Shown: positions 24,850 through 38,307, numbered from the stretch's first letter. The stretch: 64,000 nt of DNA from Dryomyza anilis (GCA_951804985.1 OX638133.1:5104501-5168500); one strand, 5' to 3'. Notes: generated from the sequence alone by a model not told the origin. Numbers and translations are program-made.

Positions 24850-27800
24850 ATGTTCGCGTTTCGTAATCAATACATAGTATTTATTATATCAATTTTATGC
24901 ATTCTGAATAAAATTGAGGCTAATATTCGGGAGCCCGTGTCTGTGTCTGAGGATAAATCAACCAATAATGTGCAAATTACACCAACAATATTGGAATATG
25001 ACAAACACCTGCAACGATCTTCAATACTATATGGATTAATTAAAGTAGCCAATTCAAGTATTGTGGGCGAAACATGTCTCAAGGAACTAAAATGGATTTC
25101 GCAAAGTATTTTGCAGAAGGAACCCTGGGCCATAAAAGGTATTTCGTGGGAATGTATCATAACACGTTACGAACAGTATTGGATAAATTCGTATATTTCT
25201 ATAATGTCGACTATTTGCTTGTTGAAGACAATGAAAATTACGAAATTCTAATGTTTTAGGTAGAGGAAAGGTGCGTTCCATTTAGGTATGCTATAAGTAT
25301 TTGCCTTCGATGATGCTCTTGAATAGTAAACGTTTGATTTAACACAGAAAAAAATGTATATCATATTGATTAATTTCGTTCTTCAAACCATGATTTATTG
25401 TATTGAATGACTAACGACATCAATGTTATGAATCCGAGCATAAATATGATGAACGCTTGGTAACTGTCGAAAAAGTTTTCTTCAATATGATGAACTGTAT
25501 GTGAAGAATACGTTTCATCATATTAATGAACCAAAATATAAAATACAACATATATGTTCTTCATATTGAAGAACGCTGTTCATTAAAACAAATTTCTATC
25601 AAAATATATTTTTTTAAAATATATTTTTTTTTTAATTTTGTTCGAAATTTTTTTTTTCGAATACATTTTTTTTTTGAAAATTTCTGTTCGAAATAATTTT
25701 TTTTCGTAAAAAAATGTCCATTAATTTTGAAAAATAAATATTAGTTCAACAATATTCATCATATTGAATATTAATTCATAAATATTATGAACAAATTCAT
25801 CAATATGACGATTCAAATTCTTTATAATGAATATTTCGTTCTTCACTATGATGTTCGATAGTACGAATAATTTCATATACATACATAATGTATGTATTCA
25901 TCGATATGTCATTTAATGAACGGTGGTATCTATATGGTGAATCTGGTAGTTGCTGAAAAAATTCCTAATATTTATGAATAAATTCATCATATTGATGATT
26001 TTTTTTCTTTGAACGATAGTGGTTTAAATTCTTGAAATATAAAAAATATATTCCATCTCTATCTAAACTTGATTTCTATATGAGATCTTCTGAAATTTCT
26101 CCACTTTGAATTAAATCTTCTTTGAATTTTAGTGCTCGATGCATCGGCTGCCAAACCGTCCGGTTTTGTTTTCCAGCACAACTATTGGCTCGGCAGTCGA
26201 GAGGCCTGTACAGCCGCGATGACACCGCTAGAAATAACATTATTCCGTGACTCCAAGCGGCGCATGCACTCACGTCTCCTAAGTGATGTGGCTCCTTTTG
26301 CGGTGGATTATCGCGTTGTATACATGAAGCACAATTCACCCTGGCAGCTGGATGTAGAATTGCTCTCAAACCTTTATCTGCAAGTTGGCTTATGTATGCC
26401 CGTGTCCTGTACCGTACCCGAAATAAAATTGCTCTCGCAAGTTTTAATGCAAAATGGAGATAACTTTGATTCGATTTTTTACGAATTGAACACGGAAGTG
26501 CTCTACGTAAAAGATCTTAAATTGAGGGATGAGTTCTATGACAGAATCAGTTATAAACTAATTCTCATTCTGTTGATCTTCACCAGCTCTATGATACTGT
26601 TTGCAAATTGCTTTAGGAAAGAAATAACTATTTCGCAGGAGTCTCAGAAAAATAAAGACACTCAGAGTTATATTGGTGTACTGAAAAATGTATTGAAATG
26701 TTTCGATATTCGCGACAATGCACAAAAACTTTTTGCCACCAGGGAGACCCGCTCAAATGATATTCCCATCGTGAATGGTCTACGTTCGGTGGCAGCCTTT
26801 TTAATTGTGATATTGCACATCTTTATGTTCAGCATGCATACTACGGATAATAAACCAACTCTAATACGAATTTTCGAAAGCAAGGAAATGTTTTTGAACA
26901 ATTTAATACCGTATCTGTTGGATGTATTCTTTACGATCAGGTAGTGTAAAAGATTTGAGATGGATGATGATTAGATCTTGAAACTTTATTGTTTAAGCTA
27001 AAGATTGCATACAAATTTGTTAATTATTTAGTCTTAATCTTGTTTTAATTCATGTTTAATTATCGAAACAAAATTTCAGTTTAATACAAGTAGCATATTT
27101 GATCGAAAATTCTTCCATATTTCAAGATTAAATTCGAACTTCTGCGTCGAAAATTAAATTGAGATTTCACATCAATCTAAGTCTATCACAGAATATGCGA
27201 TTTCAACTAGTACATTTTTCGATAAAGTCGAGATTTGGCATCACTCTAAATCTTTTTCGAGATTTTACATCGCTATATATCTTACTCAGAATATGAGTTT
27301 TTTTTTTCTATATAATCCATATCACTCTCAAATCAGCGGTTTCATACAGACCTATAAATTTCTGCAGAGTGACCAGTTCATAGCGACAATACGCGGCAGT
27401 ACGTTTTTACACAACGTCGGAATTTACGTAAAATTGTTGCTGCATCGATACATGAGGTATAATTTCGTGAAATACCTTATTACTTCATCACTATGTGGCG
27501 AATTCGTTTTTTTATTTTAGACTGGCGCCTATGTTAATTGTCATGATACTCATCGTTGATTTACTAGCCATTTATATAACCGATTGTTCCGTCTATCATA
27601 TCTATGTTGAGATGGCCCAGTCTTGCGCTGATAACTGGTGGCACAGTGTGTTCCTCTTACAGTCGCTAACACCAATACTCGTGATGTGCGTAAATTGGTC
27701 CTGGACATTGTCCTGCGAAATGCAATATTTTATTGTGGCTATGTTATTGCTTTTCGCATATGTGCGGTAAGAAGTTTCATAATTTAGTTTCAAAATTGAA

Positions 27801-28557
27801 ATTCCTTCCTCCATTTGCAGACATCCAAAAATCGTAAATGGTCTTGTGTTGATTATATTGACGTCTAATATTGCATTGACGTATCAGAAATCCATAAAAA
27901 ATCACTACAATTTTACATTCGAGTCGCAGTACACCGTAATTGACGATCTACACACGAATCCTTTTGTACGCATTTTTCCCTATATACAGGGTAGCATAAT
28001 GGGTTGGTACTTTAGCAGGGAAAGCGTCAAAATAACGGCTTTGAGTGCGAGCAAGCAGAAACTTCTCTGGTATTTCTCAAGTCTTTTGGTGTTGGGCACT
28101 ATGTTTACGATGGTGTATCGTGATCTGGATGCTGTCACAACGATAACGTTACATTTACTAGGACGTTTTATGATTTCGCTCGCTACGGGTTGGATGATCG
28201 TTGGTAGTGCCACAGGAAGTAGCTGTGCCTGGTCACGTTTGCTGGAGGCGAAGCCATTTCAACACATCAATCGTTTGACATTTACCATGTATTTGTTGAA
28301 TCCTGCTTTGATTATCATAATGACTTCTTTAACTGAGTCACCAATGCATGCGGATCCATATATAATGGTCTGTAGTATTTATGCATTTAGTTTTGATCAA
28401 TAGTTCTAGGTAAATTTTTTTATTTTAGTCAATTCTCTGTGTTTACTTTTGTGTCATGACCTACCTCGCATCAATTGTGTTCTCGCTGATTTTCGAGATG
28501 CCATACTCCAATTTGGTCAACTTAATGATGCGAAGCAACCAAACTAAAAAGGAATAG
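24850..28557 (+). CDS. NRF-6-like acyltransferase gene A (712 aa, six exons)
   Basis: Exons are 24850-25138, 26133-26940, 27337-27456, 27521-27766, 27821-28367 and 28429-28557. All introns are GT-AG and the frame is open throughout. A signal peptide (about residues 1-24) is followed by an extracellular NRF domain with conserved cysteines at about 76, 122, 184 and 189. The first membrane segment is near 237-256. A multi-pass acyltransferase-3 domain follows, with the family motif IVNGLRSVAAFLIVILHI and its histidine near 325, and a late SRLLEAKPFQHINR...MYLLNP block. Related worm and fly proteins (nrf-6, ndg-4, drop-dead) act in gut or epithelial lipid handling and drug uptake. The substrate here is unknown. 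A is the most divergent copy and ends in TAG. The ATG at 24850 is the first in frame that gives a signal peptide. Confidence 0.9.
25343..26012 (+). mobile_element. CACAG-ended MITE in gene A intron 1 (about 670 bp)
   Basis: The left end is CACAGAAAAAAATG and the right end is a TTTTTTTTCTTTG variant of TTTTTTTCTGTG. The flanks are AA/AA. Shared internal phrases with the copies in genes B-D include GTTCTTCAAACCATGATT, GAACGCTTGGTAACTGTCGA and CATCATATTGATGATT. No coding capacity. Confidence 0.75.
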
Positions 28558-28607
28558 AAACCTAAAAAGGAATATATAAAAGAAGAGTCACATCATTTTA
28601 ATGTTCT

Positions 28608-29096
28608 CAGGATATCAATTAAAACTGATTTACAATTAAAAGACCAAATAAGTTGAATATTTTGTTAAAAATTACGATATTTTACTTACAAATATAAATT
28701 TTATTAGTATATTTCACTCGATACGGATACTTTAATCTATTCTAATCAGAGTCTAATATAATTATTACATTGCATACTGATGATTACTGGAATTTTATTT
28801 ACAAATTATATATATTCTATACAGGGTTAATAGTCTTGACTTAATATAGAATAACATTTATAAACTGGATTTACTATGTTGTTTTTTGAATATTTATTAA
28901 AATAACGATTAGCAAAACTCGTTTACAATTGCTAGCTACTTAAGGCTGCTTTAATTTAAATATAAAAATGTTTACAATGTAAAATTAATGTATACAAAAA
29001 TATAAAAACATTCATTCGACATAAAAACTAGTAGATAGTAGACAAAATATTTTCAATTACACTTTGTACCGCAATATTTTTTTCTAATGAATACAA
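28608..29096. repeat. Shared downstream block, gene A copy
   Basis: Alignable by eye with 51662-52340, 61258-61935 and the split copy 43931-44095/45428-45712. Shared phrases include TCAGGATATCAATTAAAACT, AACATTTATAAACTGG and CAATTACACTTTGTACC. No open frame is shared. It is part of the ancestral duplication unit, or an old repeat that travelled with it. Confidence 0.7.
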
Positions 29097-29100
29097 TCTA

Positions 29101-30840
29101 GGGCTGTGAGATTAATCGATTAATCAAATTATATGATTAATCAATGTCCTGATTAATTAATTAATCAAGATTTTCGATTAATCAGAACATGGATCAATCA
29201 TTAATCAGTATTCTGATTAATCAAAATTGTGATTAATTGTTAAAACAATACTTTATTCTTTTATATTTTATTATTTTCGTTAAACGTTATAAAACGCGTG
29301 TTCATTCTTTTTACAATTGTTTTAGAAGAAGGAGGGGGAGTGCTGCCAAAGTCTCATTTTTTCGGTTTCGAATAATTCAAAAATTCCCAAAATATAGGTT
29401 ACGATGTTCTGCCTGTAAGGTATCGATATATTTTCTATACTTAAGATCGCAATATTCTATAAGAACTCGGTTGGAGATAATAGACGTAGACTTGAGAAAA
29501 ACTCTTTTATCAAATTTCGGACATTCAGAACAATTCAGAATATTATTTTTGTGTTAAATGAACAAAAAGAGGTTGTACAAAATATATCTGTGATAGTTGT
29601 AGAATCTAAACATAATCTTTTTAATTTGAACTTTTTACAATTTTGATATCTGGGTGTCAGGCCGTATTTAGTAAGGCCGTATTGCGTGTTTATTTTTCAT
29701 CTTCTCAAAAAAAAGGTGTACAATATTATAGCCAGGGCATATAGATCAGGAGGCGATAATTATTAGATCCGGAACATGGCCCTAGAATTTAAATATATTT
29801 AAATATATAGAACATTTTCTTTTAGGAGTGATGACCATAGTACGCCATCATAGATAATCGAATCTCTTCTAATTTTTAAAAATTTCTGGTCATCTGGTCA
29901 TACTTAAACTTTAACCATATAGATATCGTAATATCATTCAAAGCAATCTACAACTTTTATATTATTTTTCAATATCGATTCGAATTCGCTAAATCGAGAA
30001 AATTACAATATATTTAACCAAGTCTGTCATGTCTCGGAGACCTTCGAGTCTCAAAGCTTTTTCAAAATAATTTTTCGTACATTAAAAAAATGACAGGATA
30101 CGATATTTTAAAATTTATCACATTCAAAAAATAATTTTGAAAAACGAAATGACATTTTTACATCGAATTTAATTTTTAAAGATTTTCCGTTAAGTCGATG
30201 ATTTTTTGAAGTGGCTTCGAAAATTAGTTTTAATATCTCGTTATCTATCAATTCTAATTTAAAAAAATGTCGATATCGATTTCTTAATTTTTGTTGGTTT
30301 TTAAGATTCGCGAGTGCTTAATATAACTTCGATAAGTCGGTTCGAAATTTTCCGTAATAATATCGGTGTGAGAACTGTCATCGTAATCAGAAAAATTCGA
30401 AGAATTTGGAAATTTGCAATAATTTCGTTGCGATATCGAAACGAATGGAATGATGGGAAGAATCGAAGAAAGAAACTAAATTTGTTTTGAAAATTTGATG
30501 AATAGTGATTATTTTTTTATTTTTATATCGATTTAAATTCGTAAAATGTCTCGAACCTAAAAAAACTCTGAAATAACTCATCGATATATACCTACCAATT
30601 TGATGCTCTATATCGCTACAAAAATCCGATATCCAATATTGAATTAATCTCAGAACAATATCGAAACGAATGGCAATCAAAATAAGCTAAGACTTTCAAT
30701 AAACATCAAAAAATCAATAAAAAAATGTATCGATTATTAGATAAAAATCGGATTTTAATATAATCAACTATAAACTTACGGTTCAATTATCGCAGTTCTT
30801 ACAAATGCGATTTTAAATTGGTCCAAAAATCGGTTATTTT
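29101..30840. other. Intergenic between genes A and B
   Basis: 29101-29240 is a cluster of GATTAATC motifs starting GGGCTGTGAGATTAATCGAT, a hAT-like remnant related to 12744-13012. The rest is AT-rich with unusually frequent ATCGATAT/TCGAAT phrases at about 29900-30700, and no gene recognised. The frames at 29237-29557 and 30387-30680 have no motif and are not supported. Confidence 0.5.
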
Positions 30841-31739
30841 GATTTGTAGCAAAATTATAAAGGCAAATATTAATTTCATAAAAAAAAAACTGTTACACGG
30901 TGTAATAATATGATATATATCACGAATGTCAAACACTTTTTTGCACTACGGGCCGCAATAGCAATTTAAAAAGAATTTAGAGCCAATTTTTCTTAATTTG
31001 AATTATCCAATTAACATAGTTGGGTTGAAAATGATTCGCACAAATATGGGATTTGTATTATTTATTTAGCGTATTGACAGTTTTATGGTATTGGTACGAC
31101 ATTGTACGTATACGACAGCACGGCAATTGAACTGTGAGCACCACTTTTCTGCTTGTTAAAATATTTCGTCAAATAAATGCAGCTGATACGCTGAAAAGAA
31201 TAACAAATAAATTAACATTTTATGTGCACAATAGTGTTCAATTTCACCATTTTTCTTTATTTTACCAAATACGACACCAAAAATCATGCCTCAGGGCTAC
31301 TCTTAAATAAAACATTTGTGGTATTTCACATTTATAAGACATGCAACAACAAATTGACGTTTCTGTGTTATTTTATAGTATATATACTACATGGTGCGAA
31401 TACCATACTAAAATACGATGAACTCTGAATACGCTAATAATTTGTAAACGTTTTCTCAAGCCGAAATTAAATGAAAGATTCAAATTATGACAATTTGGTT
31501 ACAAATGATTTGCACAAATACGGAATTTATAAAATTAAATATTCATATAAAGGGACTCATGCAGTCCGCGGGCCGCTTGTTTGACATGCCTGATATATAT
31601 GATGTATTTATATGTAGATTTTCATATAAAAACCCTTCTAATACATTAAATTAACTAAGTTTATTTCAAGACTACAGACGTAAAGTATTGAATTACATAA
31701 AGTGTTAACGACTGGGGTTTTATTTTATATATCATTATT
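30841..31739 (+). promoter_or_regulatory. Gene B promoter block with TATA box
   Basis: Shares sequence with 45893-46335 and 53998-54460, for example GGGCCGCAATA, GCACAAATATGGGATT, TATATGTAGATT and AAGTGTTAACGACTGGGG. TATAAAA at 31625-31631 lies exactly 115 bp before the ATG. Relative to the C and D copies, an extra segment of about 450 bp (about 31075-31520) is present. It is bounded by a repeat of the GATTYGCACAAATAYGG phrase, so it looks like an internal duplication or insertion. Confidence 0.7.
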
Positions 31740-34700
31740 ATGTTTAAATACCAAACACTAGCTTTTATCATATCGCTACTTATTACATTTAGTAGAGCTA
31801 ATACAGAAACAATAAATGAACAAATTTCGATATTGTCAAATGATAATGTTGAACATAATGTTGAGAATATTCTTACAACGCCATCGATGGAATTCTACGA
31901 TAGGCACCTACAGCATTCTTCCATACTTTACGGTCTCTTAAAGGTCGTCAACGAAAGTGTGGTAAGTGCCAAGTGTAACAAGCAGTTATTGTCGATTAAA
32001 CAGGGTATTTTACAAAAGAAAGCATGGGCTTTAAAAGGTATATTATTTTTATAATTTACTTTATAATTGTTTTAAAGTAACACTATATTAAAATCTCTCA
32101 TTTTAGTACTCGATGCATCTGCTACAACACCACCTGCCTTTATATACGAACATAACATATGGCTTGGTAGTCATGAGTCCTGTAGAGCAGTCAACAAACC
32201 TTTGGCCATAACATTTCCACCGCGTCTACAAGATTCCAAACAACAGGCACTACTAAATGCAATTTCACCCTTTGATGTTGAGTTTCGCATGGTTTACATG
32301 CGTCATAATTCTGACTGGCAGATCGGAATACACTTTTTCAACGAGTGCCTATTGCATATAGGACTTTGCGTGCCTGCATCCTGTACCACAACGGAAATAG
32401 AACAACTCATGCATAATTTGTGGGAAAAGCAAATCTATTTTCCAGCGGACTTATATGAAATTCGACCAGAAGTGCTTTACGTAAAAGATCTAAAACTAAA
32501 GCCAGACTTTTATGCTAGAAGAAGTCTTAAGATTATTTGTGGTTTAGTGGTATTTAGCCTTGCAATAATGTTTTGGGCATACGTTCAGAAATCGAAGTTA
32601 GAATCTCAAAAACAAACCAATGCAAAGGAACTGAAAAATGGATCAAATGCTAAATCTGAGCAGTATTCATACAAATTGGTTCAATGTTTCGATATCAAGG
32701 CCAACTGGCGGCAAATGTTCGCAACCGATGAAGGATGCAGTACGGAGGTTCCCATTGTCAATGGTCTTCGCACGGTTGCTGCTTTTCTTATTTTGTTCAC
32801 TCATGTGCTTGTGTTTATGCTACCCACAGTGAACAATAGATCATTTCTGCAGGAACTAATGGAACGAAATCAGGTGGCAAATTTTACGGTTTCGATGGTG
32901 GAGTGTTTTTTCACAATCAGGTGGGACAGAATTAGAATTCATTTTAAATGAGCATACACCCATCAATATACACAGAAAAAATTCTTCAATATGATGAATT
33001 TAATCATAATTATTATGAATTTTTTCACCAACTACCAGATTCATCATATTGATACCACCGTTCATTAAATGACATATTAATGAATGCATTCATTATATAT
33101 ATGAACAAATTATTCTATACAATTCAATATAATATTTTTTCAAAAAAAAAAAAATATAAAATAATCCGAAAAAAAAAATTCGAAAAAAAAATGTTTAAAA
33201 AAAAAAAAATTCGAAAAAAAGTTTTTTTTTTCAAAAATATATTTTTTTTATACATAACTTTTTATTAATAAAAAGTAGTAATTATAATAAATATATTATA
33301 AAACATTTTACTAATTAATGCATTTCAAGCAAGCATTATATAAGAAATAACATACAAGAACTACTTGAGAACTGAGAAGTACGGCAAAAAATGAACGAAA
33401 ATAAAATATTTTGATAAAAATTTGGTTTAATGAACAGCGTTCTTCAATATGATGAACATATATGTTGTATTTTATATTTTGGTTCATTTATATTAGGAAA
33501 CGTATTCTTCACATACAGTTCATCATATTGAAGGACACTTTTCGACAGTGACCAAGCGTTCTTCATATTTATGATAGCTTTCCTAACATTGATGGCGTTA
33601 GACATTAATATTATGAATGGTTCTTCAATACAATGAATCATGGGTTGAAGAACGGAATTCATCAATATGATGTACATTTTTTTTCTGTGTAGTATTTCTT
33701 TAGGCATCCTAAACATCATTTTTGATGGGTCTTAAATTTCGATTGCAATTTTCTAAAAAAATAACGTGATTGGAAAAAACTAAGTATGAACTTTAAATCG
33801 GAGAATTCTATTTAGTGTGTACAAATTTTAACAAATTTCACCAACTACCAGTATTCATCATATTGATGATTCATTCATTCATTCATTAAACTAAATTCGT
33901 ATTTTTTCAGTGTTTTTCATTTTTAATATTTTTACATCATCAAATTTCAAACAAAAATTGTTCTCCGTATATATAATTCTTATAGGATTTATGATATTTA
34001 AATTAATATGGTTTGAAGAACACAATTCATCAATATGATGTACACTTTTTCATTAATATGATGACATGGAGTCTTCGATAATTATGTATTAAATATTATT
34101 AATCCTTTAAGAATTATAAATAGGTAAATAAATAAATAAATGAGTTGCCAACTACCAGAGTTGCCAACTTGCCAATATTTTCACATCTTAACCCTTACGT
34201 TCCTGAATTATCGTGAAAACCGCACAAACGTGACTCATTTATCAAAAATATGAAGTATCACCTTGAAAAACGGATCAAAAAAGGAACTTCCAGAGTTGCC
34301 AACTTGTGCATATTTTCACATCTTAACCCTTAAAGGTTGCTGAATCTTGTCGTGTAATCGGTTTCTCTGTGAAAAATCACGTTCGTAAAAAAAAAACACA
34401 AAATTGTATTAAAAAACATATATATAATTTTGTTCAGACTTCTCTGCCCATATATATTTTTGTGTTGTGCTGAATTCTCGCGAAAATTCTCGCAACCTTT
34501 AAGGAGACAAATTTGTGTTTGATATTCTATGTTAAAAAATATTGAAAATGAAAAAAAATTAAAAAATACGATTGTAATTCAATGAATGAATTCATCAATA
34601 TGTTGAATCCAGGTAGTTGGTGAAATTTTTGGTGAAATTTTTTCTGTGTACACATTTCGTCGTATTTTAGTATGGTATTCGTATCAAGTGAACTATACAT

Positions 34701-37380
34701 ATATATACAGGGTGTTTGGTTCATCGTTGTCAATAATTCAGGAGATCATTCTATGACTCAAATAAATACGAAAATGTTAAATAAAATTAAGTCCTATTTT
34801 GCATGCTGTTTGAGTTACAGGGTGTCTAGTAAATGCATACTACTGACATAACCTAGTCGAGAAAATTGGTTATAAAGTATAAAATGTTGATAACTGAATG
34901 ACAATTTTTAACTCATGTTTTAGAAAATTAAATTAAATTGGAAATTTACAAATATAAAAATTTAAATTTATTCTTTGTCATTGATTTTCTCAAAATTTCG
35001 TTATCGATCACCCCATTTTTTTAAAATTTATAATGATAGACCAGTTCATGTTCAGTATTCAGTTTAAAATTATTTCTCAATTATATCGATTTATTTTTTA
35101 AATTTCAACCATCAAATTACAAGATCCGCCACTGTGTAATTATTTCTGCAGCATAACTTACCAGTTTAAAATCATTGTAATTAGTTTCAAAATATTGGCA
35201 ATGAACAGGTCTATCTTTCTAAATTAGAAAAAATGGGGTGAACGATAAACAAATTTTTAGAAATTCAATGCAAAGTAAAAATTTGAATTTTTATTTTTGT
35301 AAATTTAAACTTTACGTACGTTTTAAAAAAGGAAGAAATCATGAGTTTCGAAGATGTGATATATCATTGGAAAGGTAATTTAGTTATCTAAAACATGAGT
35401 AAGAAATTGTTATTCATTTATCACCATATTATACTTTATAACCAATGTTCTTGACTATGTTAGCAATATGCATTTACTAAACACCCTGTAACTCAAACAG
35501 GATGCAAAATAGGACATAATATTATTTAATATTTTCTTATATTTTTCAGTCATAGAATGACCTCATGAATTATTGACATCGATGAACCAAACAACCTGTA
35601 TATAAATACGAAACAATAACAAGAAACGTCCTTTAGTTGTTCCAAAAAAATCAATAGTCCAAAAGACCAAGTTTAAAATCTTTATTTTATTTCTAAAATA
35701 ATATTTGTTTTAAACAAAATTACTATATCTATTTTTATACCTTTCCACTATGAGGTACAGGGTATATTAATTTTTTTTAATTGTATTTCGTACGAATTCT
35801 TTTATAGCATTAAAAATATTTTTTTTTTATTTCAGTGGCTTTCTGCAGACCTACAACTTTCTGCGTAATACAAAGAAATTGGCTGCGATACAACGAAATT
35901 CATTTTTACAAAATACTCGTGAATTCTTCAACATGTTACTACATCGTTATATACGGTAATATTCATATATCATCGTTGTAGAAGTCAAACTAACTAAAAT
36001 ACATTTTTCCTAGTTTCTTGCTTAATATCATAAAAAGTATTTGGTGAAATTTAGTTATGGCAATCAAAAGATTAACTGCTTACCATCTATCACATTTTCG
36101 CCTTATCGAACCGAAATTGTCAGACATACATATTACACGGGTATGGTAAAACAATTATTTAAATTTATTTTCTTTAAATCTATGATTTTTCAAAATAGTT
36201 TTGACTGGAAACATTTACTTGTAGATTGGCGCCTTTGTTCTTCATAACTATACTTTTAATGGATCTAGGTTCCGCCTATCTGCACGATGTGTCCGTCCAT
36301 CATATATTTTTTCGTCACGACCAACTATGTCCGCAATATTGGTGGCGCAATATGGTTTTCATACATAGTTTCTATCCACACAAGGAAATGTGTGTGGATT
36401 GGTCTTGGTCCTTGTCCTGTGAAATGTGGTACTATGTGCTCGCAACAATTTTATTATTTTGCTATGTGAAGTAAGTATTAGAAGGGCAAACTGATGTCTT
36501 TTTTATTGCTTTCAATCGCGGATTTCTGCAGTCGTTCATATTTATATATTCGTGAATTGCAGTGCCTATAAACACAATATGACTAGCTAATAATACATTG
36601 ATCTTTTGGTATTAATAAATAATATGTTGATTTATTTTAATAGGCGTCCGCAACTTATTAAGCGAATTGTTGTCATCATATTTGCCTGCAACATAGTTTG
36701 GTCCCTTCACAATGGCATCAGATACAACGTTCAGTTCCAATTCGAAGTATTCTACAAAGCTATGGATTATATCTACTTGGATCCGATAGTACGCTGTACG
36801 CCATATATTTTGGGTAGTCTGACCGCTTGGTACTTGTCCACAAAACAATCTACATTATTGTCTATTGGTTCGATGAAGTTAAATTTTCTGTGGTATGCGG
36901 CACTTATTTGCATTCCCGCTAGTGGTTATACGATGTGTTGGCGTGACTTGGACCCTATATCGTCTATATGCCTGTATATATTTGGACGTCTCTTGCTGTC
37001 ACTTGCCATTTGTTGGATGATTGTGGGTAGTTCGATGGGTTACAGCTGTTGTTGGTCACGCTTATTGGAGGCAAATCCTTTTCGACATCTCAACCGCTCG
37101 ACGTACGCCATATACCTGCTGAATCCATTAATTATAATATTATTTGTCAGTCTCATGGAGTCAAGTCAACAAGTGAATGGCTTACTGCTGGTGCGTGTAC
37201 TGAATACAATTCAAAATGATACATTTTTAAACAAATATTCTACTTTTACAGGTACTTTACTTCTGTGGCTTTTCAATTATAACTTATCTGTTGGCAATAT
37301 TGATGTCGCTGCTCTTTGAGGTACCTTTCTGCAATTTGTCAAATTTTATACGTAATTATGGTAAAAATAAAATTGTTTAG
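31740..37380 (+). CDS. NRF-6-like acyltransferase gene B (717 aa, six exons)
   Basis: Exons are 31740-32037, 32107-32920, 35836-35955, 36225-36470, 36644-37190 and 37252-37380. Intron phases are 1, 2, 2, 2, 0, as in gene A. A signal peptide (MFKYQTLAFIISLLITFSRA) is followed by an NRF domain with GLCVPASC and a first membrane segment near 242-259. The acyltransferase-3 domain starts at about 320, with NGLRTVAAFLILFTHV (His near 332) and the SRLLEANPFRHLNR...YLLNP block. It is predicted to be a multi-pass membrane protein that transfers acyl groups to an unknown acceptor. Intron 2 is 2.9 kb because of inserted elements. An AATAAA at 37366-37371 lies inside the last codons. The frame is fully open and all splice sites are consensus, so the gene is likely functional. 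Confidence 0.92.
32971..33689 (-). mobile_element. CACAG-ended MITE in gene B intron 2 (719 bp)
   Basis: Ends are CACAGAAAAAATTC and the complement of CACAGAAAAAAAATGT. It is flanked by TA on both sides (32969-32970 and 33690-33691). Its orientation is opposite to the copy in gene A. The interior includes an AT-rich A-tract zone and CGTATTCTTCACATACA, shared with the copy at 56329-57078. Confidence 0.8.
33836..34660. mobile_element. Broken CACAG-MITE fragments plus a short tandem duplication
   Basis: Pieces of the CACAG MITE are recognisable at about 33836-33925, 34013-34080 and 34578-34650 (CACCAACTACCAG, AATTCATCAATATGATGT, TTTTTTCTGTGTAC). Between them is a roughly 134-bp direct repeat starting GAGTTGCCAACTTG at about 34158 and 34292. 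Confidence 0.55.
34708..35598. mobile_element. Palindromic fold-back element with TA target duplication (891 bp)
   Basis: The left end is CAGGGTGTTTGGTTCATCG and the right end is the complement of CAGGTTGTTTGGTTCATCG. Matching sequence continues inward through the whole arm (for example CCCCATTTTTTTAAA against its complement near 35226). It is flanked by TA on both sides. No coding capacity. The TA duplication fits a Tc1/mariner-type mobiliser. Confidence 0.8.
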
Positions 37381-37434
37381 TGCAAAATGGTAATTGGAAT
37401 AATGTTGTTTTAATTAATGAAATGAAATAATTAC

Positions 37435-37438
<4 letters not shown>

Positions 37439-37467
<29 letters not shown>
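37439..37467. repeat. (TA)n microsatellite
   Basis: About 14 uninterrupted AT dinucleotides just downstream of gene B. Confidence 0.95.
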
Positions 37468-37470
<3 letters not shown>

Positions 37471-37542
37471 TTTAAAATATGAACTAACTATTTTGTAGCA
37501 AAAACTTCAGATACGTCCATATTATGCAAAAAAGACCATTTT

Positions 37543-37719
37543 TATACCCTACACTAAGAGTGAAAGGGTATATTCAGTTTGGTACGCCGTTTGTAACACC
37601 CAGAAGGAAGCATCTCCGGTATGGAAAAGTATATATATTCTTGATCAGCATGACCTCCTGAGTCGATTTAGCGATGTCCGTCTGTCCGTCTGTCTGTCCG
37701 TCTGTCTGTCTGTCTGTCC

Positions 37720-37765
<46 letters not shown>

Positions 37766-38307
37766 TGAAATCCCTAAGACTTTTAAAATAGAAGAGCTAG
37801 ATAAATGAAACTTATAACTTAGATTACTAATATACCTACGCTGTATGTGCGCTGTATTGGCGAGATCGGTCCATTGTGACCTATGATCCGACCACTTATG
37901 TTCAAATACCTCATATAAAACGTACATATAAAGATCAATTTTTATGTATACGTGCTTAGGTAAACTTTTTTGGTCAAATATATATTGATATCATGCTCAA
38001 ATACATTATAATAATGTTTTCCGGCAAAAAGACTTGTGGTTCACAAAAAAAAAATCGAAATTCGGTACACCTACACATTTGTAAATATGGGTATCAAATG
38101 AATGGAAATTCTTCAGCGATTGAATGTTTGTAGTTATTTTCAGGATTCGTATACCCTGGTGACCTATATATCACTTTGAATGGTAACCACACATATGTGT
38201 AGGGTATTTATAGTCGGCTTAGACCGACTATAATTTTGATAATCCTAACTATCATAATTACACCTACTTTAAAATTTCCCATGTGATCTAACCTTCCCAA
38301 CTGGTTT
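37543..38307 (+). mobile_element. Mini-me-like element, full-length copy 1
   Basis: Begins ATACCCTACACTAAGAGTG and has a short TA-rich run. The conserved core TTGATCAGCATGACCTCCTG is followed by a long GTCY array (about 37676-37763). Near the end are GTGTAGGGTATTTATAGTCG, a CCGACTA hairpin, and CTAACCTTCCCAACTGG. The order TA-run, core, GTCY-run is the diagnostic layout of dipteran mini-me retroposons. It interrupts the fold-back arm between CCATTTTT and GTACTTTATATCG. Confidence 0.8.

Noticed and set aside
37574..37927. A 117-codon minus-strand frame with TDRQTDRQ repeats
   Set aside because: It is the translation of the GTCY microsatellite of the mini-me-like element.
37543..38307. Considered the CCGACTA hairpin as a Helitron 3' end
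   Set aside because: Comparison with the intact fold-back arm shows about 70 bp of inserted sequence after the hairpin, and no CTRR end at the boundary.
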